64,000 nt of DNA from assembly GCA_023383815.1 (NCBI GenBank), contig JAHDYG010000011.1:51881-115880 (forward strand), written 5' to 3'. The position numbers and the translations under genes are program-made. Source of the DNA: Rhodocyclaceae bacterium. GTDB lineage: Bacteria; Pseudomonadota; Gammaproteobacteria; Burkholderiales; Rhodocyclaceae. Under the pieces are notes generated by a model. That model did no database searches. It was not told the DNA's origin and saw nothing but the letters and a program-made list of their open reading frames with translations. The number at the start of each line of letters is the position of its first letter. Position 1 is the stretch's first letter. Shown here in pieces: positions 10,263-18,939 of this stretch.

Positions 10263-11432
10263 ATGGTTTCGACATGGCTTGGCGAGCGGAGATTTCTGGT
10301 GGTGGCGGTCACGATGATGGGGTCGGTGTACGCGTCGGCCGCCATTGCGGCAACCGAGATCGTCCGAATCGAGTCCGCGGCCGGTCCGCTCAAGGTCGTG
10401 GCGGTTGCGGAGGGACTGGAAACGCCCTGGGCGCTTGCCTTTCTGCCCGATGGCCGGATGCTTGTGAGCGAGCGCGCCGGGCGTCTGCGCATCGTCTCGC
10501 CCGACGGGGTGCTGTCGGCGCCGCTTGCGGGGGTTCCGGACGTGCATGCAGAGGGGCAGGGCGGGCTTCTCGATGTGGTCCTCGGCCCGGAATTCGACCA
10601 CGATCGACGCATCTACTTCTCGTTCGCGCAGCCCACCGGGCGTGGTGCGCGCACTGCGGTGGCAAGCGCCGTGCTCGACGCCGAACGCCTCCAGCTCACG
10701 GACGTCCGGGTGCTCTTCGCGCAGCGGGAGGACCCACCCGGACGGCACCACTTCGGCTCGCGGCTCGCATTCGCGCGGGACGGAACCCTCTATGCGACGC
10801 TGGGCGATCGCTTCGGTCATCGCGACGATGCGCAGAGGCCTGACAGCCATCTCGGCAAGATCATCCGCATCCACGCCGACGGCCGGGTGCCTGCCGACAA
10901 TCCGTTCGTCGGCCAGGAAGGTGCGTACCCTGAGATCTGGTCCTGGGGGCATCGCAACGTCCAGGGCGCGGCGCTCCATCCGCTGACCGGCGTGCTGTGG
11001 ACGCACGAACATGGACCGCAGGGCGGTGACGAGGTGAACCGCGGGGTCGCGGGTGCGAACTATGGCTGGCCGGTCATTACCAACGGGCGCGAGTATGTGA
11101 CGGGCGGGCGAATCGGGGAGGGAACCGAGCGGGCCGACGTGGTGCCTCCGGTGCACCAATGGACCCCTTCGATCGCACCTTCGGGCATGGCCTTTTACGA
11201 TGGCGAGGCGTTTCCCGTCTGGCGTGGAAGCCTCTTTGCCGGCGCCTTGCGCGGGCAGATGCTGGTGCGCCTCGAACTCGACGGTGAGCGGGTCGTGCGC
11301 GAGGAACGCCTGCTCACCGGGCTGGGCAGCCGCATCCGCGACGTGCGCCAGGGGCCGGATGGCCTGCTCTATCTGCTTGACGAAAGCCACGGCCGCATCC
11401 TGCGGCTCGAACCGCTGCCGGATGGGCGCTAG
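10263..11432 (+). CDS. PQQ-dependent sugar (aldose) dehydrogenase-like secreted protein
   Basis: Signal peptide, VAEGLETPWALAFLPDGRMLVSERAGRLR, HFGSRLAFARDGTLYATLGDR, WSWGHRNVQG, HEHGPQGGDEVN; SD AAAGGAGG upstream. Confidence 0.92.
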   Translation: MVSTWLGERRFLVVAVTMMGSVYASAAIAATEIVRIESAAGPLKVVAVAEGLETPWALAFLPDGRMLVSERAGRLRIVSPDGVLSAPLAGVPDVHAEGQGGLLDVVLGPEFDHDRRIYFSFAQPTGRGARTAVASAVLDAERLQLTDVRVLFAQREDPPGRHHFGSRLAFARDGTLYATLGDRFGHRDDAQRPDSHLGKIIRIHADGRVPADNPFVGQEGAYPEIWSWGHRNVQGAALHPLTGVLWTHEHGPQGGDEVNRGVAGANYGWPVITNGREYVTGGRIGEGTERADVVPPVHQWTPSIAPSGMAFYDGEAFPVWRGSLFAGALRGQMLVRLELDGERVVREERLLTGLGSRIRDVRQGPDGLLYLLDESHGRILRLEPLPDGR

Positions 11433-11863
11433 GAGTCGGCAAACGCGTTGATGTACTCGGCCATCACGACATGCGTCTTGATGCGCGCCACGCCGGGTAC
11501 CGCACCGATGCGGTCGCGGATCGCGTGGATGCGGGCCATGCTGTCGGCACGCACGTAGAGAAGCATGTCGGTCTCGCCGCTGATTCCGTGGCACAGCTTG
11601 ACTTCGGGAATGGTGCGCAGGATGCGCGCCATGTCCTTGCACTGGATGTCGTTGTAGCACAGCTCGAGATAGGCGCAGACCTCGCCCGCGCCAGGTTCGC
11701 GCAGCAGAACCTGGTAGCCGCGGATGACGCCGTGGTCCTCCAGCTTGCGGATGCGGTCGGCGACGGCAGAGCGTGACAGATTCACGCGTTCGGCGATTGC
11801 GGCGACCGGTTGACGGGCGTCTTCCCGCAGCGCGTCGAGGATTCCCTGGTCGAACTTGTCCAC
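11429..11863 (-). CDS. Lrp/AsnC family transcriptional regulator
   Basis: MDKFDQGILDALREDARQPVAAIAERVNLSRSAVADRIRKLEDHGVIRGY. Confidence 0.9.
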   Translation of the reverse strand: MDKFDQGILDALREDARQPVAAIAERVNLSRSAVADRIRKLEDHGVIRGYQVLLREPGAGEVCAYLELCYNDIQCKDMARILRTIPEVKLCHGISGETDMLLYVRADSMARIHAIRDRIGAVPGVARIKTHVVMAEYINAFADS

Positions 11864-12003
11864 GGTGCATGCTCCCCACGCGTTTCGACGGCCAAAAGCG
11901 CCATTTTGAAGCCTCGAACCGGAAAAGTGAAAGCCGCCGTGCGACTAAGCTCTTCGTGTGCCGGGCCGGGGTGTCCGGCGATTCGAAGCGAAGGGCTCAC
12001 ATC

Positions 12004-13272
12004 ATGGCGACACTCAGAAAGGCGCTCGGATTCTCGCAAGGTCTCGGGCTCCTGGTTTCGGCCTTGCTCGGCACCGGGGTCTTCATCGTGCCCGAACTCA
12101 CGGTCCGGCAGGCCGGTGCCAGCGCCTTGTGGGGCTGGGCTGTGCTGGTGCTGGCGATCCTGCCGGTTGCGTTCGCGTTCGCGCAGCTCGGCCGCCGTTT
12201 CCCGCACGCAGGGGGCGCATCGTATTACGTCGAGCGGGCGTTCGGGCAGCGTCAGGGACGGATCGTCGGCTGGATCCTGATCGCTCTGATGAGCGTCGGC
12301 CTGCCGGCGGCGATGGAGATGGCGCTTTGGTTCCTGCAGTCACTCGTCAGACTCGATGCGGCGGGCGTGCTCGTGACGAAGCTTGGCCTGCTCGCGGTGA
12401 TGGTCGCCATCAACGTGCGCGGGATCCGGGTCTCCGGGGCACTGCAGGGCCTCATTGCCTGGGGCGTCGCGGCGGTCGTCCTGGGGCTCGCGGCGTGGGC
12501 GTGGCTTGCGCATGGCAGCGGGCGTACGCACGCGGGTTCGACACCTGACTTCGGATTGATCGGCGCGACGGCTGCGCTTGCGTTCTGGAGTTTCATCGGG
12601 ATCGAGACGCTGGCGCATCTGTCTGCCGAGTTTCGCCGCCCTGAGCGCGATTTTCCGCTCGCGTTGCTGGTCGGGGTGCTCTGTGCGGGTCTCGTTTACG
12701 GGCTCGGAAGCTGGGCCATCCTGCATCACGTCGAACTCGCCGACGCTTCGGTGCCGGCGATGGTCCTGCTGTTCGACCGGCTGGTGGGCGGACAGGGGGC
12801 GGCCTTCATCGGGGTGTTCGGCTTCCTGTCGTGCTTTGCGACCATGAACATCTATCTCGCCAGTGTCGCGCGCATGCTGTGGAGCCTGGCCAATGACGGA
12901 GCGGTGTCTGTGCGTCTGGCCGAGCTCAATCGTGTCGGTGTGCCGGCGCGGGCGGTGCTTGCAGTGTCGCTGGGGTCGTTGCTGAGCGTCGTGCTCACGA
13001 CGGCGCTGGATCTCTCGCTCAAGCAGCTCATCCTGATGGCCAACGGCATGATCGTGCTGGTCTATCTGCTGACCCTGGGTGCGGCCATCCGGCTGCTGCC
13101 GCGGCGAACCTGGCCGCTCTCGATGCTGGGCGGCGCGGTGTGCCTGTGGCTCGCGTGGTCGGTGGGCTGGGCAATGTTCTATGCCCTCGCCGTGTATGTT
13201 GTGCTGGCGATCCTGATGCGCCATGCCGACCTGCGTGCGCCGCGTGAGCAGCCCTGCGCCCAGGTTTCCTGA
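12004..13272 (+). CDS. APC-family amino acid transporter (YjeH-like)
   Basis: LGFSQGLGLLVSALLGTGVFIVPELTVRQAG..GGASYYVERAFG; multi-TM; divergent from the Lrp gene. Confidence 0.85.
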   Translation: MATLRKALGFSQGLGLLVSALLGTGVFIVPELTVRQAGASALWGWAVLVLAILPVAFAFAQLGRRFPHAGGASYYVERAFGQRQGRIVGWILIALMSVGLPAAMEMALWFLQSLVRLDAAGVLVTKLGLLAVMVAINVRGIRVSGALQGLIAWGVAAVVLGLAAWAWLAHGSGRTHAGSTPDFGLIGATAALAFWSFIGIETLAHLSAEFRRPERDFPLALLVGVLCAGLVYGLGSWAILHHVELADASVPAMVLLFDRLVGGQGAAFIGVFGFLSCFATMNIYLASVARMLWSLANDGAVSVRLAELNRVGVPARAVLAVSLGSLLSVVLTTALDLSLKQLILMANGMIVLVYLLTLGAAIRLLPRRTWPLSMLGGAVCLWLAWSVGWAMFYALAVYVVLAILMRHADLRAPREQPCAQVS

Positions 13273-13479
13273 TCGGGAACTCCCGAAACGAAGACGGGCC
13301 GGTGCTCGGCCGAGTGTTCAAGGCATGCCAAAGACATTCTTGATATGACATGAGCAGAGTTTTTTCCTGACCTGTCAGGGAGTTTTGCCATTTCTCAGCT
13401 CTTCCGGATCGAAGGGAGAGGTTCTCCAGAACACGCCTTTGGCGCTAGAATGAGCGCGAAGGGCGTCGTTCGGGAGGCG

Positions 13480-15474
13480 ATGATGATGGCGTACGAACCG
13501 GTTGCGCGGGCGCGGATCAGGGGGCTTCGACATGCGGTGCTGTGTCTCGGGATGGCGGCATTCCTCCTGCTCCTCGTTGATCCCGGAATCGGTGCGACCG
13601 ATGAAAGCGGGATTCGCCTCGATCTCGATCCGGCCGTCACGGCGATCGATCTGGCCCCCTACGCGACGGTGCTGGTCGATCCGGACCAGGCATGGACGAT
13701 CGGCGACATCGAACCGCAGGCGTTCCGGTCTGCCGCGACCGCGTCCGGAGATCTGAATTTCGGCTATTCCACGGCGGCGCACTGGCTGCAGCTACGCGTC
13801 TTCGTTCCGGGCGAGCCCGGTGCGCCGCCGGTGGAGCGGATCCTGGAACTCGGCTACCCGTCCCTCGACGGTGTCGAGCTCTACGTCGCGGGGCGGGATG
13901 CACCGATGCGTGCGGGCGACCGTCTGCCGTTTTCCGAGCGTGTGATCCCGCACCGCAACTTCGTGTTTCCCGTCGCGCTGCACCCCGGTGAAGTCAACAC
14001 GCTGACCTTGCGGATCGTTTCCGAAGGCTCGTTGACCGTGCCACTGACCCTGTGGGCACCGGAAGCGTTCGAGCACCACAACCAGACGCTCTATATCGTG
14101 CTGGGCGTGTATTTTGGCTCGCTCCTCGCGATGCTGCTCTACAACCTCCTGCTGTACGGCTCGATCCGTCAGCGCAGTTACCTCGAGTACGCAGGGATGC
14201 TGGGCGGGATGATCGTCGGACAGCTCTCGCTCTACGGTTTCGGAAACCAGTTCCTGTGGTCCGGGGGCGGATTGTGGGGGCACATCGCGATCGTCGTCGG
14301 GTTTGCGCTGTCGGGCATGTTCTCGGCGATGTTCGCCCGCAGCTTCCTCGATACACGCCGCCACAGTCCGCGGATGGATCGCATCCTGCTCGGGTTCGCC
14401 GGACTCTTCGGGGTGCTCGCGGCGGGTGTGCTCGTGGCGCCGTACAGCTACTTCGCGATTGCGCTCACGGCCTCCGGGATCGTCTTCGCGGGGGTCGCGA
14501 TCGCGAGCGGGCTCGTGTGCGCGCACGGACGGGCGCCAGGCGCGAGGCTGTACCTGCTCGCCTGGTCTGCGGTCCTGCTTGGAACGGCCATCCTCGGTTT
14601 GCGGCATCACGCCCTGATCCCGACCAACCTCTTCACCAGCTATGCGATGCTCGTCGGCTCGGCGCTCGAGATGCTTCTGCTGTCGTTCGCGCTGGCTGAC
14701 CGGATCAACACGATGCGGCGTGAGCGGACGCAGGCGCAGGAGGCAGCCTTGCTCGCCAACGAGAAGCTCGTCGATGCGCTGCACCGCTCCGAGCAGATGC
14801 TCGAGAAGAAGGTGGCCGAACGCACGCAGGAACTCGAGGCGGCGAACCGCATGCTCGAAGAGAACGAGCGCCGCCTGCGCCACGCGGCCCACCATGACGC
14901 GCTGACCGGCCTGGCAAACCGGCTGCTGCTCGACGACAGGATCCGCCAGGGGATCGTTCGTGCGCGCCGGCATCACAGCCGCATGGCCGTGCTGCTGGCG
15001 GACCTCAACGGCTTCAAGCCGGTCAACGACCGGTATGGTCACGCGGCCGGCGATGAGCTGCTGGTCGAGGTGGGACGGCGGCTGCAGCACATCGTCCGGG
15101 CAGGGGATACCGTTGCACGGCTCGGTGGCGACGAGTTCGTGATCCTGCTCGAGGATCTGTATGACGACGTCCATATCCGGCGCGTGATCGCGGCGATCGT
15201 CGACTGTTTCGCGCAACCGTTTCCGGTCGGCGAGGATTGGTTGAGCCTCCATGCAGCGATCGGCTGTGCGGTGTTCCCGCGGGACGGCGATTCCCCTGCG
15301 GCCTTGCTGAAGGAGGCCGATGCCGCGATGTACCGGATCAAGGCGCTGCACCGCGTGCGCACGGACGCAGGGGCGATCGATCCGGCGTCCGAAGTGGACA
15401 CGATCATGAAGTACCTGGAAGAGGCGCGTGCGAAGGAAGACGTCCCGGATCTCAAGGCTGCCGCGCGCGCCTGA
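13480..15474 (+). CDS. 7TMR-DISM sensor diguanylate cyclase
   Basis: 7TMR-DISM extracellular and 7TM regions, coiled coil, GGDEF motif RLGGDEFVILLEDL with I-site RAGD five residues upstream. ORF-track start 13450 overlaps a TAGAAT -10-like element; start 13480 follows GGGAGG. Confidence 0.85.
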   Translation: MMMAYEPVARARIRGLRHAVLCLGMAAFLLLLVDPGIGATDESGIRLDLDPAVTAIDLAPYATVLVDPDQAWTIGDIEPQAFRSAATASGDLNFGYSTAAHWLQLRVFVPGEPGAPPVERILELGYPSLDGVELYVAGRDAPMRAGDRLPFSERVIPHRNFVFPVALHPGEVNTLTLRIVSEGSLTVPLTLWAPEAFEHHNQTLYIVLGVYFGSLLAMLLYNLLLYGSIRQRSYLEYAGMLGGMIVGQLSLYGFGNQFLWSGGGLWGHIAIVVGFALSGMFSAMFARSFLDTRRHSPRMDRILLGFAGLFGVLAAGVLVAPYSYFAIALTASGIVFAGVAIASGLVCAHGRAPGARLYLLAWSAVLLGTAILGLRHHALIPTNLFTSYAMLVGSALEMLLLSFALADRINTMRRERTQAQEAALLANEKLVDALHRSEQMLEKKVAERTQELEAANRMLEENERRLRHAAHHDALTGLANRLLLDDRIRQGIVRARRHHSRMAVLLADLNGFKPVNDRYGHAAGDELLVEVGRRLQHIVRAGDTVARLGGDEFVILLEDLYDDVHIRRVIAAIVDCFAQPFPVGEDWLSLHAAIGCAVFPRDGDSPAALLKEADAAMYRIKALHRVRTDAGAIDPASEVDTIMKYLEEARAKEDVPDLKAAARA

Positions 15475-15522
15475 CCCGGGCCGCCGGCGCGCAGCCTCGT
15501 CAGCCTCTTTCGCCGGGCGGAA

Positions 15523-16455
15523 TCAGGTACTTGAATCCCGCCATTGCTCGAGCGCGGTCAGAACGTCCGCAAGATCGCTGATCACCCGCACACCAGGGAG
15601 CTTGCCTGTCCTGCCCTGTACGGCGGACCCACCGACCCAGAGGGCGATGTCGGCCGGAAGCCCGCTCTTCAGTTCGAGGATTCCTTCGATCGCCTGACGG
15701 GATGGGTAGGCGGCGCTGAAGGACAGGCCGACGACGTCGAAGCGCCCCGCCGCTGCGGCCGTCCGGATGTCTGCGAGCGGGGTCTGGGTGCCCAGTGAGA
15801 CGCAGCTCACCCCTTCGGGCACGAGGGTCGCTTCCACCATCAGCAGGCCGAGCCCGTGCAGCTCCTCCGGCAAGGTCGTCAGCAGCACGCGCGGGCGACC
15901 GTGTGCCGTTGCGCTGGCTCCGATCGCACCGCGCAGCAGATTCTGAACCTGCTCGGTATAGAGATGCTCCCCGGTCACGTCGATCTCGCCGCGCAGCCAG
16001 GCCTGCCCGACCGTTTCATTGAGCGGGGCGAGGGTGTCGGCGACGAAGCGCTGCAAACCCTGTTTGAGCAGCAATTGCTGCAAGGCCGAGTACAGCTCAG
16101 CGCTGCGCTGGAGCCGGACCAGGTTCAGCAGTGCTGTTTCGTGAGTGGTCTCGCGGGACGAGTCATGCGCGCAGGGTGTGTGGGCGTCGAGCAATTCCTG
16201 CAGTTGCGCAACGGTCAGACCGACGAGCTGTGACGGACGCCTGCCCTGGTCCATGAGCCGACGCATCCGTCGCAGCTTTTCGAGCTGCTCGGCGGAGTAG
16301 ATGCGTTCGCCTCCCGCATCGCGTTGCGGATTCGGGAAACCATACCTGCGTTCCCAGACCCTCAGCGTGTCCTTCGACAGTCCGGTGTCGCGCTCCACGG
16401 CGGCAATCGACAGCGCACCGTTTGCGGAATCCAGTTTTGGAGTGGTTGGGTTCAT
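15523..16455 (-). CDS. MerR-family regulator with B12-binding domain (CarH/LitR-type photoreceptor candidate)
   Basis: MerR HTH (IAAVERDTGLSKDTLRVWERRYGFPNPQRDAGGERIYS), W-x9-EH motif (WLRGEIDVTGEH), ExHxxG B12 motif (ELHGLG), VGGSAV. Confidence 0.88.
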   Translation of the reverse strand: MNPTTPKLDSANGALSIAAVERDTGLSKDTLRVWERRYGFPNPQRDAGGERIYSAEQLEKLRRMRRLMDQGRRPSQLVGLTVAQLQELLDAHTPCAHDSSRETTHETALLNLVRLQRSAELYSALQQLLLKQGLQRFVADTLAPLNETVGQAWLRGEIDVTGEHLYTEQVQNLLRGAIGASATAHGRPRVLLTTLPEELHGLGLLMVEATLVPEGVSCVSLGTQTPLADIRTAAAAGRFDVVGLSFSAAYPSRQAIEGILELKSGLPADIALWVGGSAVQGRTGKLPGVRVISDLADVLTALEQWRDSST

Positions 16456-16470
16456 TTTGTCCTGGACAAA
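16456..16470. promoter_or_regulatory. Operator-like palindrome copy 1, TTTGTCC-T-GGACAAA
   Basis: Perfect 7+1+7 palindrome directly upstream of the MerR-B12 regulator start codon. Confidence 0.7.
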
Positions 16471-16473
16471 TCG

Positions 16474-16502
16474 TTGACAAAGGATTGTGTTGAATCTATC
16501 TT
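16474..16502 (+). promoter_or_regulatory. Sigma70-like promoter TTGACA-N17-TATCTT
   Basis: -35 TTGACA 16474-16479 and -10 TATCTT 16497-16502 with 17-bp spacer, between palindrome copies 1 and 2. Confidence 0.7.
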
Positions 16503-16518
16503 AGGGTTGTGACTTACA

Positions 16519-16533
16519 TTTGTCCAGGACAGA
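16519..16533. promoter_or_regulatory. Operator-like palindrome copy 2, TTTGTCC-A-GGACAGA
   Basis: One mismatched pair; overlaps predicted transcript start and SD of the divergent operon. Confidence 0.7.
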
Positions 16534-16535
16534 AT

Positions 16536-16829
16536 ATGAACCTGAGAAAGATTGCCTTGCCGCATCCCCACTTGGCAGCTGCCCGCCTGCTGCTGTTCTG
16601 TGTGGTTTCGATCGCGGCCCTGTGGAGCGTTCGGGCCATGTCCGATCGTCCGCCCGAGCCTCATTCGAGGATCTACATTGTCCAGGACAACTCGATGGTC
16701 GACCGAGCCGATCTGATGCGCTTTCTCCACCGGCCGGAGACGTTCGCCCCTGCGCCGGAATCAGGCCAGGTGGGCCGCCACGCGACCGAGCGCGTCGGTG
16801 CGAGGCCCGGACCCGGAGCCGGATCATGA
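16536..16829 (+). CDS. Small 97-aa protein with one predicted TM helix, first gene of light-associated operon
   Basis: MNLRKIALPHPHLAAARLLLFCVVSIAALWSVRAMSDRPP...; stop overlaps next start as ATGA (16826-16829). Confidence 0.55.
   Translation: MNLRKIALPHPHLAAARLLLFCVVSIAALWSVRAMSDRPPEPHSRIYIVQDNSMVDRADLMRFLHRPETFAPAPESGQVGRHATERVGARPGPGAGS
16678..16690. promoter_or_regulatory. Operator-like palindrome copy 3, TTGTCCAGGACAA, inside small ORF
   Basis: Perfect 6+1+6 palindrome with same core as copies 1 and 2. Confidence 0.6.
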
Positions 16830-18154
16830 ATCTCCCGAAGAAGCTGGATGGGGGGCGTCGGCGGGTGGCCGTCATCGGTTCGGGAATCTCGGGGCTCGCG
16901 TGCGCCTGGCTGCTCTCGCGCGAGCACTCGGTGACGCTGTTCGAGGCGGCCGAGCGGCTGGGCGGTCACAGCCATACCGTCGAGGTTGAACTCGCGGGAG
17001 CGCGCCATCCGGTCGATACCGGTTTTCTCGTCTTCAACCGGCGGACCTACCCGAATCTGTGCGCGATGTTCGATCTGCTCGGAGTGGGGGCGGTCGAGAG
17101 CCGCATGTCGTTCGCGGTAAGCCTGTCCGAACCGGACCTGGAGTGGGCGGGATCCGACCTCGGCACACTGTTTGCGCAGCGGCGCAACCTGCTCCGCCCG
17201 GCTTTTTTCGGCATGTTGCGCGATCTCCTGCGCTTCAACCGGGAAACGACCCGGATCGCCATGGCGGCCTCCGAGGGGAAGGCGCCGCTCGTTACCTTGG
17301 GCGAGTACCTCGAACGGGAACGGTACGGGGCACCGTTTCGCGATTGGTATCTGCTGCCGATGGCGGCGTCGATCTGGTCGTGTCCGACGCGCACCATGCT
17401 TGACTATCCGCTCGCGACCTTCCTGCGCTTCTGCCACAACCATGGCCTGCTGCAGATCTTCGACCGGCCGCAGTGGCTGACCGTGCGGGGTGGTTCGCGC
17501 GAGTATGTGCGACGCATCGCCGAGCGGCTGGACGACGTGCGCACAGGAGCGCCGGTCTTGCGCGTGCGGCGAAGCGCGGGCGGAGTCTGGGTGAACACGG
17601 CCCGTGAGACTGAATCCTTCGATGCGGTCATCTTTGCCTGCCACAGCAACCAGGCACTGGAGATCCTCGGTGAGGAGGCGAGCGCAGCAGAGCGCGCGAT
17701 CCTCGGTGCCGTACGCTACCAGGACAATCTTGCCGTCCTGCACACGGATCCGGCCCTGCTTCCGCGCCGCCGGGAGACCTGGTCGGCCTGGAACTATCTC
17801 GCCGGCGCCGGCCGCGCCGATTCGCGGCCCGTCTCGGTGAGCTACCTCATCAACCACTTGCAGCCGCTGCCCTCGGGGACGCCGGTGGTGGTGTCGCTCA
17901 ACCCCTTTCTTGAGCCGGATCCGGCCCGCGTGCTGCAGACCCTGCACTATGCCCACCCGGTGTTCGATCAGGGGGCGATCGATGCCCAGGCGCGACTGCA
18001 CGAGGTTCAGGGTGTCGACCGGTGCTGGTATGCCGGCGCCTGGACGGGCTACGGCTTTCACGAGGACGGGCTGCGTTCGGCGCTCGCAGTGGTCGAGGCG
18101 CTCGGGGTCCGGGTGCCGTGGCTCAGTTCACCGATCGAGACGCTGGCGGCATGA
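16826..18154 (+). CDS. FAD/NAD(P)-binding amine-oxidase-like protein (COG2907-type)
   Basis: RRVAVIGSGISGLACAWLLSREHSVTLFEAAERLGGHSHTV..DTGFLVFNRRTYPNL. Confidence 0.9.
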   Translation: MNLPKKLDGGRRRVAVIGSGISGLACAWLLSREHSVTLFEAAERLGGHSHTVEVELAGARHPVDTGFLVFNRRTYPNLCAMFDLLGVGAVESRMSFAVSLSEPDLEWAGSDLGTLFAQRRNLLRPAFFGMLRDLLRFNRETTRIAMAASEGKAPLVTLGEYLERERYGAPFRDWYLLPMAASIWSCPTRTMLDYPLATFLRFCHNHGLLQIFDRPQWLTVRGGSREYVRRIAERLDDVRTGAPVLRVRRSAGGVWVNTARETESFDAVIFACHSNQALEILGEEASAAERAILGAVRYQDNLAVLHTDPALLPRRRETWSAWNYLAGAGRADSRPVSVSYLINHLQPLPSGTPVVVSLNPFLEPDPARVLQTLHYAHPVFDQGAIDAQARLHEVQGVDRCWYAGAWTGYGFHEDGLRSALAVVEALGVRVPWLSSPIETLAA

Positions 18155-18939
18155 CCATGGACTCCAGCCCTCACGATCTGGCGCCGGTGGTGTGCTTCGG
18201 CGCTGTGCTGCACGAGCGGCGGACGGTGGCGCGCCATCGCTTCGTCTACCCGCTCGCCTTCCTGCGACTGCCGCTGTCGGATCTGCAGGCGCTCCGGGTT
18301 CCGCTGCTTGGCATCGACCGTGCAGCCGTGTTCAGCGTGCACGCCGAAGACCATGGTCCGCGGGATGGCCGGCCCCTGCTGCCCTGGATCCGGGACTTGC
18401 TCGCACGGCATGGGCTTGCGACGGCCTGTGACGGTGAGATCGTGCTGCAGACCTTGCCGCGTCTGTTCGGCTACGTGTTCAACCCCGTGAGCTTCTGGTT
18501 CTGCCACGATCGTGCGGGCCATCTGCGTGCGGTGCTCGCCGAGGTGAACAACACTTTTGGCGAACATCACAGCTACCTGATCCATCACCCCGACCTGCGG
18601 CCCATCGTCCCCGACGACGAACTGCGGGCGCGCAAGGTATTCCATGTGTCGCCCTTCTTTCCGGTCGAAGGGGAGTATCGGTTCCGCTTTGTCGAGCGCA
18701 GGGCGGTGCACGCCGTTCAGCTCGAGTACTGGAACCATGGGCACTGCGACCTCGTGACGCGCCTGAGCGGGCGTGCCGTACCCCTCGATCGCCCCGCCAT
18801 GATCCGCTGGCTGCTTCGGTTCCCGTTCATGACCCTGGGCGTGATCGCGCGCATCCACTGGCAGGCCTTGCGGCTGTGGTCGAAGAAGGTCCCGTTCTTT
18901 CGCAAGCCCGAGCCGCCCCTCAAGGAGACGACCCCATGA
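18151..18939 (+). CDS. DUF1365 family protein
   Basis: GAVLHERRTVARHRFVYPLAFLRLPL..LPRLFGYVFNPVSFWFCHD..EVNNTFGEHHSYL; ATGA overlap with previous gene. Confidence 0.92.
   Translation: MTMDSSPHDLAPVVCFGAVLHERRTVARHRFVYPLAFLRLPLSDLQALRVPLLGIDRAAVFSVHAEDHGPRDGRPLLPWIRDLLARHGLATACDGEIVLQTLPRLFGYVFNPVSFWFCHDRAGHLRAVLAEVNNTFGEHHSYLIHHPDLRPIVPDDELRARKVFHVSPFFPVEGEYRFRFVERRAVHAVQLEYWNHGHCDLVTRLSGRAVPLDRPAMIRWLLRFPFMTLGVIARIHWQALRLWSKKVPFFRKPEPPLKETTP

Noticed and set aside
15475-16826. Cobalamin riboswitch associated with the B12-binding regulator
   Set aside because: No B12-box-like conserved sequence or extended leader seen; the region is a compact divergent promoter.
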